From contig NVXJ01000014.1 of assembly GCA_002733885.1 (NCBI GenBank), forward strand, positions 1 through 32,057: DNA of 32,057 nt, given 5' to 3'. Below are positions 10,519-19,500 of this stretch, piece after piece. How positions within the stretch are numbered: the stretch's first letter is position 1; each line of letters opens with the position of its first letter. The translations under genes were made by a program, and so were the position numbers. The notes beneath the pieces were generated by a model. The model was given only the letters and a program-made list of their open reading frames with translations. It made no database searches and was not told the DNA's origin. The stretch comes from Arcobacter sp. (lineage in GTDB: Bacteria > Campylobacterota > Campylobacteria > Campylobacterales > Sulfurimonadaceae).

Positions 10519-11370
10519 TTATTGAATTTTATAGCTGAAAAATTGGATGTCACCGAAAAACTCTTTGAATTTTAAAAAGTAATCTTCTCTTAAGATTAAG
10601 TCACATCCTTCGACTTTTGCAATGTTAGAGCCATGTCCAACTAAATCAGTTCTCCATTGTCGAAACTCTAATATTACTTCATTGCTATCATTTAAAGCCT
10701 TTAGTCCATTGTTAAAATCATCTAATTTTAATTCTAACGCATCAATTATAGATTGATGTAACCACAAAATATTATCAGATTCTATGCTGTTGAAATTTTT
10801 AGTAAAACCAATTATAAAATTTTCTCTATAATAAAAGGAATTTTTCCAAATTAGAAAAGATGGAAGAAACTGAGCAAAAGGGTTCTCTTCGCCAAATATA
10901 CTTAATCCTTCAAACAGAATACTATGGCCCTTTCTTCCAAAACCATGAGGATCTTCAATCATTTCATTTTCAAATTTTGCAATCCTTACAAAACCATTTT
11001 CATACTCTAAGTTCGTTTTAAAGCCTATATCAGTCTCTGATGGTCGCTTAGTATTTGGTCTTTCAATTATAGAATTTTGAGTGGCTATTAAGGTCTTCAT
11101 ATCTATTTTTATATATTCTTCAAAAATTACAGTATCTTTATAATTCGTATGCAGGTGTTTACTTACCTCACTAAAAATAATATCTTCAAGTAAAATATTG
11201 GGAGATAACATCTTATAGCTTCTGTTTGAAAAAATATTTTCTAGGATATATCCATTTTTTTCAATACTCGCCTGAATACCTTCAATAATTTCTTCAGTTT
11301 CTACTCCTATCGTATTTAGATACATAAGATACTTGTTTCGTATTATTGTGTCTTTCAATTCATCAAACAT
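10519..11370 (-). CDS. Uncharacterised 283-aa protein, translationally coupled to the STAND NTPase
   Basis: ORF with start overlapping the stop of the 1598-aa ORF by 8 nt (same strand, downstream); no family recognised; C-terminal EFRQWRTDLVGHGSNIAKVEGCDLILREDYF looks conserved-domain-like. Confidence 0.75.
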   Translation of the reverse strand: MFDELKDTIIRNKYLMYLNTIGVETEEIIEGIQASIEKNGYILENIFSNRSYKMLSPNILLEDIIFSEVSKHLHTNYKDTVIFEEYIKIDMKTLIATQNSIIERPNTKRPSETDIGFKTNLEYENGFVRIAKFENEMIEDPHGFGRKGHSILFEGLSIFGEENPFAQFLPSFLIWKNSFYYRENFIIGFTKNFNSIESDNILWLHQSIIDALELKLDDFNNGLKALNDSNEVILEFRQWRTDLVGHGSNIAKVEGCDLILREDYFLKFKEFFGDIQFFSYKIQ

Positions 11371-14300
11371 TGTCAGTTCTTTCGACTAGTTCTCTCAAAA
11401 TATTTTGAATGTATAAATTATTAATCTTTACTTCTTTTATATCAATTTTCAGGGCTTTAAAAAAAATATTGTTACTGTTCTCTTGTAATAAAAATATTTC
11501 TAATAAAGCAGCAATAGATACTTCTGGAAATTTCTTAATATGTTGAAAGAACCACTTAAAAGGTTTTATCAAAAGAGTGCTATCGTAAATGAAAATGTAA
11601 TTGATGGCAAAAACTATTTCTTTTTGAACAAAAGAATCTAAGTTTGTGATTTTTACTAGGATTACAACTATAGCAAGCTCATCCTCATTCATTAGCTCTA
11701 AGCTTTTACTTTTAATATCTTTCCATCTAAAATCATTATCATCGGGTAGTCTATATTCTATAGATTCAAAGCCTGTCTGATACATAGATAAGATATCCTC
11801 TTTTTTTAACCCTGCATATTCAAAAGCGATAATTAAATTAGCAGTAGATTTTGAACCATACCCAAAGTTCGAAAACATTTTAAATAAGCTTTGAGATAAT
11901 ATATCTAAAGTTTCTTTTGGATTAATTTGTACAGCATCTTTTAAAGCTTGTTTATTTACAAACTGAGAATACCAGTCATCTTTTGAATAAACATAAATAT
12001 GTACTAAAAGAAATATCTTTGTGTTGTTTGATATAGATAATGAATTGACTAAATGTCTTAGTTGTTCAAAGTAATTATTACTGCTTAGAAGTCTTTTTTG
12101 AATAAGTGGCAGGACAATAGCTATTACCAATTGGTCATCATTTTTTTCTGATAGATAAAAGAACATAGTATTTAAATTCTTATCAGATAAATCATCTTTT
12201 TTCTCAAAATACTTATTGATTTCATCAATCGTCTTGTTTGATAGTATCAATCTATTTATATCAAAGCTTTTGTCGACGGTTTCTCTTAAACTATTTTGTA
12301 TATTAGAAAAATTATTACGACTGTTTTCTTCTTGTTTTATATCTAATGATACATTTAGCAAGTTTTTGAGCACTTGAAGCTTTTGCGTCGTTTTTACACT
12401 TAAGGAGTCATATGAATTGTTAAGGTCTCTTGCTAAAATATTTATAAGTGATTGTTTAGCTGTTTTTCGATCTATAGGTATAAGAAAGTTAATGTTATCA
12501 GAAAAGCTATTTATGTAATCATTATTTGTATTCACTGGAGTTAATCTGAATAAAAAATTTAAGATAATTGGATTTACATTATTGCTGTGTTGAATATAAT
12601 AAACAAACATATAATCAAGCTTCCAAAAATACGGACTGTTTAATAGTTGGTCTATTAAATATATAGAAGAAAGTCTATCATCAACTTTTAAAAATTCTTT
12701 GAACCATTCTGTAGTTAACCACCTAGTACCTTTATTGTCATCAGTATGTTTCATAACAGCATCAGTTAAATATTTTAGTTTTTTTGTATATTTCTTTGCA
12801 AACTTATTATCAAGAGTATTTATTGAGCTTAAAGGTTCAATTATTTCTTCAAGTGTTCTATCTTTATGAAATGTATAACTAGTTAAGTATCGAGATCCTA
12901 TCTTTAATGCTTTCTTAGCTTTTCCAATTCGACCTAGTTTAGAATAAGCAATGGCTTTTTTGAGCTTGTACTCACAATAATAATTATAGTTTTCATCTTT
13001 TTGCTCAATATTATTAATGACATTAAGTATAAAGTTTTCTGTTACTTCATTAAGATTATTTAATAATATATCAATCAATAAACCATATGGCAGTATCCCC
13101 ATTTGTGTATTATTTAGATATCCCATAGTTCCAAAAGAAATTCGCTCTAAAGATTTAATAGTCTTTTCCCAAGAATGTGATGATTTTATATACATAAGGG
13201 CATGCTCTATGCTTTGTTTAATGATGAAACTATGTTCTCTTGTTAAGTCTATAGCTCTTGGCTTATCTTTAAAAGGTTCAATATCACTGGCTAATAGTTC
13301 GAAATTTTCCACTAATACTTCTTCAAGTAAAGCATGATTTTTAAACTTGGAGTTGTTCAAGTCATTTTCTATAATTATATTTCTAAGTCTAAATTTGATC
13401 CAATTATAAAAGAAGTTTTTTGATGGGATTGTCTTTTCAAAATTACGAAGTGCCTCAATGTTATAAGATGCATACATATTTACTAGTAAAAAGAAGCTCT
13501 TTAAGTTTTTTATTTCTAAATAATCATTGACAAAGTCTAAATTTAACTCTTCTAAAACAAGGTGTCGCTTCATGACAGTAACTAAAATTCTTTGTTGGCA
13601 TTTAGTTCTATTTAAAACCTTATTTATTAGACTTGCAACTTGTTGTTTTTTGTCAGCTTGAATAGAATCATACAGTTCTAATATCTTATTAAAACCGATT
13701 TGGTTGGAAACTTCTTTAATTAGTATCTGAAAAAAGTCTTTGTATTCAGGATCCAGAAGCTCTTTAAATTCTGCAACTAATTCAGTTTCAGAAGCTATTA
13801 ATGAACTAATAAAATAATGATAGTCTTCTAATGGAATGTCAGTTTCAAAATAATCTTCTAAAATACTCCAATTTGGAATATAACCATTTATCTGAGATAT
13901 ATAAAAAGCTTTTGCAGTTATTTCATTACTGAAAGTTTTCTCTCCATCAAAAAAAAGAATTTTGTTTGCTGTATCAAAACCATAAATTAAACCAATCGCT
14001 TCAAAATATAATTCAAAGTTTGTTAAAAACTCGCTATGATAATCCTCAGATAGAGTAGTATATATCGTTCTATTTAATTCACTAATATATATGTAAAGTG
14101 GCCAATCTTGAGTTTCTCTAGCTGTATATAAAAAATTGGTATAATTTATTTTTATTACATTCTCTGAATAACCACGATATAAGCTTTTTGTTAAAAAATC
14201 ATTTGTCGCATATCTTTTTATTTTTTTATACTTTTTTAATTTAATGTAGTATTTTAGTAGATATCTATATGATTTGGCATTTTTGTAAAAACCTTTTTTC

Positions 14301-16159
14301 TTTAACCATTTAGCGATATCACTATATACTTCTTCTAAATTTGTATTTAGTTCAAGCTTTTCAATATTAAACCTTCTAAAACTATCATGATAAAGCTTTA
14401 TACCACCTCTTGAAATATTTTCAACAATTACTGGCGATAAGATCTTTAAATTATTATCAATATGATGGCTACGAGGAATAAGCTCACGCAATTCTTCTTT
14501 AGTAACGGAAAACTCTAAACAAGATAGTATTTCAGATGTTAGGTTTTCATCAATTTGTTCTGTTAAATATTCATAATATGATTTAAGATTAAAATCATAC
14601 TTTGGTAATTCTTCAATTAAATTTACGGTGATATTCTCGTGAAGAAGTGTTCTTATAATATATGTTAAATAGAGTGGATTAGCTTCACATTTTTCAAAAA
14701 TATATTCAGACAATGGTTTTGTATTAAGAAGTGTGTTTTCTAAAGAATACTTGCCCATTAACTCGACGGTATCTTCGATATTCCATTTAGGAATTTTATA
14801 CTTAACATATTCAAATTTTTCTATTAAAGTATTGATTTCACTAACAGGCTGAGAACCTAATACAATAAATATATTTTCAGGTAAATTTATTTTAGAAATA
14901 GACTCAATTATTTTAGTTTTATCTTCAGCTAATGTAGATGAGCTTTTTAAGACTCTATCAATATGGTCTAGTCCATCAATGACAATAATTAATTCATGAT
15001 GGACATGAGTTAAAAGTAAATTAAGTTCGTCTAAATCTGATGTATAAAGTTTACCTTTTACTTCTAGCAAGTTTGGGAATTCATTTATAATATCAGCAAT
15101 CAAGTTACCAAAAAAAACATCAGAGCTTACTCTTTTTTCTATATCGTTATCTTCTGTAGCAGTATAACAATAATGTCGAATAACTTTTTTTGAGCTGTTC
15201 TTTAAATGCTCTATGAAATTTGTTAGAAACCAAGACTTCCCACTTCCTGGTTCGCCAATAAGCAAAGTTTTTTTATATTCAATGACTTTACTTTCTAATA
15301 AAGTGTATTTACTATTGTTTATAATATTCTTAGTTTGGTCTATTTCAAACTTTTGCTCAATCTTACCGAAGTCAGTTTTGACTCCTAAATCTCTTAATAC
15401 ATCTGATACTGAAACTTCTGCGGATCTAGTTCTATACTCACCTACTTTTTTTGCAAAGATAATTAAAAATTGATTTATATTAATATCATCATTTGGATAC
15501 TGTGATATTCCTAGTTTTTCTGCTTGTTGATATAAAATATTTTCTAAATAACTAGGAGCACTGAAGTCTAAACTTGCTTTTGGAAGCTCTACTTCTATAA
15601 TTAGTTCATCACAGAACTTTTTAAAATCAGTTCTATTAATATGATTAGTTTCTACATAGGCTTTTAAACTATCCCATCGATTGAAGTTTTTGGGATTTTC
15701 TTCCCATAAATTATCAAGATTTATTTTGTAACTTTTTGTTGAGTAGTCTTGGAACGATGAAGTTGAATGTGATAAAGAATCTAATACTCTTGTTATATCA
15801 CTATCAGTAGCTTCATCCCATGCTAGACATAATCTAAACTCACTATCTTCTGTATTAAGTTCTTTCCATGTTTCATAAAGCTTGTGAATGGCAAGGCTAT
15901 AAGGAGAGTCAGATGAAAGATAAGATTTCGTTAGTTTTTTTGCAACGGTGTCATTACTATATTTAATTTGTTTACGTTTGATTGTTAAACCATTAGTAAT
16001 AACTAAATCATCAAACCTATCAGGGATGTCTCCAGTAGTGTGTTTTTTGTCAATAGAAAAAATACTATTTACATTTCCTAATAATATCTCTTGTAAGATA
16101 AAATAACATGTTAATATGTCTTGATAGTCATAACCCTCATGGGCATTATTTAAACTCAC
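11363..16159 (-). CDS. STAND/NACHT-like NTPase with N-terminal Cap4/DUF4297-like nuclease domain (Avs-like antiphage protein)
   Basis: 1598 aa; N-terminus AHEGYDYQDILTCYFILQEIL...DRFDDLVI...IKRKQIKYS (PD-(D/E)xK-like D...QxK); Walker A LLIGEPGSGKSWFL; Walker B LIIVIDGLDHIDR; IVLGSQP sensor-like motif; long helical C-terminal half with no motif I could identify. Confidence 0.75.
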   Translation of the reverse strand: MSLNNAHEGYDYQDILTCYFILQEILLGNVNSIFSIDKKHTTGDIPDRFDDLVITNGLTIKRKQIKYSNDTVAKKLTKSYLSSDSPYSLAIHKLYETWKELNTEDSEFRLCLAWDEATDSDITRVLDSLSHSTSSFQDYSTKSYKINLDNLWEENPKNFNRWDSLKAYVETNHINRTDFKKFCDELIIEVELPKASLDFSAPSYLENILYQQAEKLGISQYPNDDININQFLIIFAKKVGEYRTRSAEVSVSDVLRDLGVKTDFGKIEQKFEIDQTKNIINNSKYTLLESKVIEYKKTLLIGEPGSGKSWFLTNFIEHLKNSSKKVIRHYCYTATEDNDIEKRVSSDVFFGNLIADIINEFPNLLEVKGKLYTSDLDELNLLLTHVHHELIIVIDGLDHIDRVLKSSSTLAEDKTKIIESISKINLPENIFIVLGSQPVSEINTLIEKFEYVKYKIPKWNIEDTVELMGKYSLENTLLNTKPLSEYIFEKCEANPLYLTYIIRTLLHENITVNLIEELPKYDFNLKSYYEYLTEQIDENLTSEILSCLEFSVTKEELRELIPRSHHIDNNLKILSPVIVENISRGGIKLYHDSFRRFNIEKLELNTNLEEVYSDIAKWLKKKGFYKNAKSYRYLLKYYIKLKKYKKIKRYATNDFLTKSLYRGYSENVIKINYTNFLYTARETQDWPLYIYISELNRTIYTTLSEDYHSEFLTNFELYFEAIGLIYGFDTANKILFFDGEKTFSNEITAKAFYISQINGYIPNWSILEDYFETDIPLEDYHYFISSLIASETELVAEFKELLDPEYKDFFQILIKEVSNQIGFNKILELYDSIQADKKQQVASLINKVLNRTKCQQRILVTVMKRHLVLEELNLDFVNDYLEIKNLKSFFLLVNMYASYNIEALRNFEKTIPSKNFFYNWIKFRLRNIIIENDLNNSKFKNHALLEEVLVENFELLASDIEPFKDKPRAIDLTREHSFIIKQSIEHALMYIKSSHSWEKTIKSLERISFGTMGYLNNTQMGILPYGLLIDILLNNLNEVTENFILNVINNIEQKDENYNYYCEYKLKKAIAYSKLGRIGKAKKALKIGSRYLTSYTFHKDRTLEEIIEPLSSINTLDNKFAKKYTKKLKYLTDAVMKHTDDNKGTRWLTTEWFKEFLKVDDRLSSIYLIDQLLNSPYFWKLDYMFVYYIQHSNNVNPIILNFLFRLTPVNTNNDYINSFSDNINFLIPIDRKTAKQSLINILARDLNNSYDSLSVKTTQKLQVLKNLLNVSLDIKQEENSRNNFSNIQNSLRETVDKSFDINRLILSNKTIDEINKYFEKKDDLSDKNLNTMFFYLSEKNDDQLVIAIVLPLIQKRLLSSNNYFEQLRHLVNSLSISNNTKIFLLVHIYVYSKDDWYSQFVNKQALKDAVQINPKETLDILSQSLFKMFSNFGYGSKSTANLIIAFEYAGLKKEDILSMYQTGFESIEYRLPDDNDFRWKDIKSKSLELMNEDELAIVVILVKITNLDSFVQKEIVFAINYIFIYDSTLLIKPFKWFFQHIKKFPEVSIAALLEIFLLQENSNNIFFKALKIDIKEVKINNLYIQNILRELVERTDNV

Positions 16160-16422
16160 TTAAAACCTTGTATTTTAGTATTTAATAGTAATCGTGGACA
16201 AAGCAATGGTTTACTTAAGAATAATTTTTTCTTTCTTATTTAGATGATATTAGAAATTGTTAGAATATATATCTTAAGCAACAACCTCTTTACTTTTGCT
16301 TTTAAGCTTGAATTGTGTCTGAACTTTTTATTTATAGCTGTATTGTTTTTCTAATATATACTGATAAAAATAATATATTTTTTTCACTGAAAAGTATGCT
16401 ATTTTTATTGTAATATTGACAG

Positions 16423-16458
16423 TACATTTAAACAACCTATTTAAGAGGTTTAAATGTA
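16423..16458. repeat. Perfect 11-bp inverted repeat (TACATTTAAAC / GTTTAAATGTA)
   Basis: Direct reading: left arm 16423-16433, right arm 16448-16458. Confidence 0.7.
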
Positions 16459-16479
16459 ATAATATTTTTTAATTATAAA

Positions 16480-17052
16480 TTAAGTCAATGCAACCGATCT
16501 CATACCCCCAAGGCTTTCATATATCACCATGATAATAGCCATACCGATAATGCCCTCAGCAAAACCTATGCTTCCGCCCGTTACATAGTTAAGTATGTAG
16601 CCAATAGCCTTGAGGTTAGTCAGCATATAATTACTAAGGGCCAAAATACCAATGCCCACGATAAGATAGGTAAGAAGTTTATGCTTATACCTAAAACGAA
16701 TATAATCACCCATGGTAATGAAACGGTGCTTTTGTGAGAGAGCATAGAGCTTAGGTGCATACAGCATATATCCACCCACAATTGCTATCATAAAGGTAAC
16801 TGAGACTAAAAAGAACCAGCCATTTCTATAAGCCGAACCTGCAAATCCTATAAGTGAGTTTCCACTATACTGAGTGGCGTACATGGTTAAAAATAAGATA
16901 CTCACACCAAAGCCCGCACCCCCAAGATAAAAGTCTTGCATGGTGTTTTCTTTAGACTTTAAAAGTCCAACAATGCCCACACCAATAAGAGAAACAAGGT
17001 AAAGCACTAAAAAGATAGTTCCTTGGGTGCCTAAAATACCCTTATCCATCAT
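16480..17052 (-). pseudogene. Truncated sodium:solute symporter (SSS) family transporter, N-terminal portion only
   Basis: SSS features (TMQDFYLGG.GFGVSILFLTMYATQYSGNSLIGFAGSAYRNG, ITMGDYIRFRYKHK, YESLGGMRSVALT) then immediate stop where full-length members continue (T-D-x-x-Q and further TM helices). Confidence 0.75.
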
Positions 17053-17212
17053 CTGTGTCCCAAGAGGTTTGAATATGATAAATAAGTACAATAGCATATA
17101 AGATACTCATACCCATAGAAACCCAAGCCCATAAGGGTACACCTGCGTAGGGAGTTGAAGGAAGTAAGGGAAGTGTTAATAATAATAAAAAAAGTGAAAG
17201 TTTGTATATCAT
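17042..17212 (-). CDS. DUF3311-like small membrane protein preceding the SSS transporter
   Basis: 56-aa ORF MIYKLSLFLLLLTLPLLPSTPYAGVPLWAWVSMGMSILYAIVLIYHIQTSWDTDDG overlapping the SSS start (ATGATGGATAA); size, position and P-x-GVPLW motif resemble DUF3311 partners of SSS transporters. Confidence 0.55.
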   Translation of the reverse strand: MIYKLSLFLLLLTLPLLPSTPYAGVPLWAWVSMGMSILYAIVLIYHIQTSWDTDDG

Positions 17213-17226
17213 GGGCGAAAGTATAG

Positions 17227-17904
17227 CTAAGTCCAGAATTCTAAGGGGTTTGGATAAATGAAATTATAGTCTAGGGTTTTAATAAGCTTGTTGGAACTGA
17301 CTACTCTTTGACTCATCCCCTTAAAATTTCCTAGCTCAAATCCAAAGTCTTGAGCATTCTTTTTATGAACCTGCGAGCGAAGAGGATGGAGTGGGGATAC
17401 GAGGTTAAAGATACCCGAATGGATGTCTTTTTGAATGAAGGTAGAAACTATAGGCAATATATCTTCTTGGTGTATGTAGTTCACAGGGCTGTCTGCAAAG
17501 GTTGAAACACTTTTCCATTTCCCTGCTATCCTATCTTCTCCCATTAAGCCGCCTAAACGAAGGATAAGAAGCTTGTTTGGTGCTTTTTGCATGAGCTCTT
17601 CTGCCTCTTTTTGAATCGTTTTTTCATGTATGAATGTTTCTTCAGTCACTTCTTTATCAAACTCTTTATAAACAGAGGTGGAAGACATTAAGATAATCTT
17701 TGCCTTAGAAGGGATTTTTAAAAGAAAGTTTTGAAGGCTTTGCAGATAATTATCTTTAGTAGATATACAGATGATAAAAAGCTCATTTTTCCAAAAGATA
17801 TCGTGTGTATCAGACCTGTGAAAACAGCTGACTTGGTGATCTTTTGATAGATACTTTGATAAGGGTTTTCCGAGCCAACCACAGCCTATAATTCCTATGT
17901 TCAT
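17227..17904 (-). CDS. NAD(P)-binding epimerase/SDR-like protein
   Basis: N-terminal Rossmann motif GIIGCGWLGKPLSKYL, MSSTSVYKE, LRLGGLMGEDR, YIHQEDI. Confidence 0.75.
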   Translation of the reverse strand: MNIGIIGCGWLGKPLSKYLSKDHQVSCFHRSDTHDIFWKNELFIICISTKDNYLQSLQNFLLKIPSKAKIILMSSTSVYKEFDKEVTEETFIHEKTIQKEAEELMQKAPNKLLILRLGGLMGEDRIAGKWKSVSTFADSPVNYIHQEDILPIVSTFIQKDIHSGIFNLVSPLHPLRSQVHKKNAQDFGFELGNFKGMSQRVVSSNKLIKTLDYNFIYPNPLEFWT

Positions 17905-17958
17905 ATATTAATCATCTTTTTAGAGTATTTTATCATCACTATGCTATTATTTAAGTAA

Positions 17959-18084
17959 TAGACTTCTTGCATAAGCCCTTGCAGTCTCAGCAATACATAC
18001 AAGAGTATGACCAAGGCAGGTTCTCGTAAGCATAGCCGTAGCTATGGTGCAGAGGTTCTAACGAAGGCTTATGCAAGAAGTCTA
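17959..18084. mobile_element. MITE-like element, 126 bp, with 19-bp perfect terminal inverted repeats
   Basis: TAGACTTCTTGCATAAGCC (17959-17977) is the exact reverse complement of GGCTTATGCAAGAAGTCTA (18066-18084); inner palindrome catagc-cgta-gctatg. Confidence 0.5.
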
Positions 18085-18102
18085 ATAAATAAAAGGATCT
18101 TT

Positions 18103-18672
18103 ATGGGTTATTTCCCTGCTTTTTTACAACTTAATGATAAAAAAGTACTTCTTGTGGGTGGGGGAAATATTGCCTTTGAAAAGTTAGAACGTCTTTTAGA
18201 CTTTACAACTGAGGTTAAAGTCATTGCCTTAGAAGTAAATACTCAAATGCAAGAACTTATTGATAAAAAAGGTCTTAAACTGGAATGCAGAGCCTACGAA
18301 AAAGGGGATATTAAAGACTATGCTATTGTTGTTGTAGCCGTAGATGATATCTCTTTACAGGCTGAAATTTTTGAAGAATCAAAGTCTTATAAGTGCTTAT
18401 GTAATGCAGTGGATTCGGTAGATTATTGTGACTTCATCTTTCCTTCTTATATAAAAGAAAATGACCTTACTATTGCTATTTCAACCTCAGGGTCTTCGCC
18501 TGCCTTTGCTAAACATCTTAAATATTATATTAAAAATCTTATCCCTTCTAATATAAGCGAGTTTTTACAAGAGATGAAGGGGCTTCGAAAAATCCTTCCT
18601 AAGGGAAAAGAACGGATGAAAATGCTTGATAAAAAAGCCCAAGATTATATACAAGGTTGGAAAAATGTCTAA
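18103..18672 (+). CDS. Precorrin-2 dehydrogenase/sirohydrochlorin ferrochelatase-like (CysG N-terminal / Met8-type)
   Basis: MGYFPAFLQLNDKKVLLVGGGNIAFEKLERLL, STSGSSPAFAKHL; ORF-track start at 18007 lies inside the inverted-repeat element, ATG 18103 is likelier. Confidence 0.88.
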   Translation: MGYFPAFLQLNDKKVLLVGGGNIAFEKLERLLDFTTEVKVIALEVNTQMQELIDKKGLKLECRAYEKGDIKDYAIVVVAVDDISLQAEIFEESKSYKCLCNAVDSVDYCDFIFPSYIKENDLTIAISTSGSSPAFAKHLKYYIKNLIPSNISEFLQEMKGLRKILPKGKERMKMLDKKAQDYIQGWKNV

Positions 18673-19399
18673 GGTTTACTTAACAGGGGCCGGACCTGGA
18701 GATATTGAACTTTTGACTATGAAGGCGTACCGTATTATTAAAGAAGCGGATGTCCTTATATATGACAATCTTGCCAATGCTGAGATACTACACTTTGCCA
18801 AAGACGGATGTGAGTTTGTTTATGTGGGAAAAGAAAAAGATAAACATATCATGCCTCAAGATGAGATAAATGAGCTTATTTATGAAAAAGCACTTGAATA
18901 TGAGGTAGTGGTACGTTTAAAAGGAGGAGACCCTTTTGTCTTTGGTAGAGGGGGAGAAGAGGGCTCTTTTTTACATGAAAAAGGCATAAGCTTTGAAATT
19001 ATTCCTGGTATTAGTTCAGCCATAGCAGTTCCCGCTTACGCGGGCATACCGGTAACACATAGAGGGGTGGCAGTTTCTTTTAGAGTAGTAACAGGGCATG
19101 AATCTCCCGATAAAGAAGCCTCTCAAATCCCATGGGAAAGCTTGAAAAATGATGATACCCTTGTGTTTTTAATGGGCTTACATCACTTGGAAAAGATAAG
19201 TACTAAGCTTATGGAAGTGGGAAAGCCTAAGGATTATCCTTGTGCCGTAATATCTAAGGGAACGACAAGCGAGCAAAAAGTGGTGGTGGGGAGTTTAGAA
19301 AATATAGTAGAAAAAAGTAAGGGTATGGCAAGACCTGCTCTTATTATCGTGGGTGAAGTCGTTAGGCTAAGAGAACAACTAAAATGGTTTGAAAACTAG
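18665..19399 (+). CDS. cobA: Uroporphyrinogen-III C-methyltransferase
   Basis: SKVYLTGAGPGDIELLTMKAYRII, VRLKGGDPFVFGRGGEE, VVPGISSA-type motif, GIPVTHRGVA; ATG at 18665 overlaps previous stop. Confidence 0.93.
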   Translation: MSKVYLTGAGPGDIELLTMKAYRIIKEADVLIYDNLANAEILHFAKDGCEFVYVGKEKDKHIMPQDEINELIYEKALEYEVVVRLKGGDPFVFGRGGEEGSFLHEKGISFEIIPGISSAIAVPAYAGIPVTHRGVAVSFRVVTGHESPDKEASQIPWESLKNDDTLVFLMGLHHLEKISTKLMEVGKPKDYPCAVISKGTTSEQKVVVGSLENIVEKSKGMARPALIIVGEVVRLREQLKWFEN

Positions 19400-19407
19400 G
19401 AGAATAC

Positions 19408-19500
19408 ATGGGAGATGACTTTGTAATATTACAAATTTCAGTGGCTATTATAGGGATAGCCATGGGTGGTGTATATAAGTATATGAAGCGAAAAAACTAG
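19408..19500 (+). CDS. Possible 30-aa single-TM small protein (MGDDFVILQISVAIIGIAMGGVYKYMKRKN)
   Basis: RBS-like aggag, 8-nt gap after cobA stop, hydrophobic segment with positive C-terminus. Confidence 0.4.
   Translation: MGDDFVILQISVAIIGIAMGGVYKYMKRKN

Noticed and set aside
13017-15473. Plus-strand ORFs within the STAND gene (13017-13337, 15213-15473)
   Set aside because: Opposite to a continuous 1598-aa ORF with domain motifs; likely spurious
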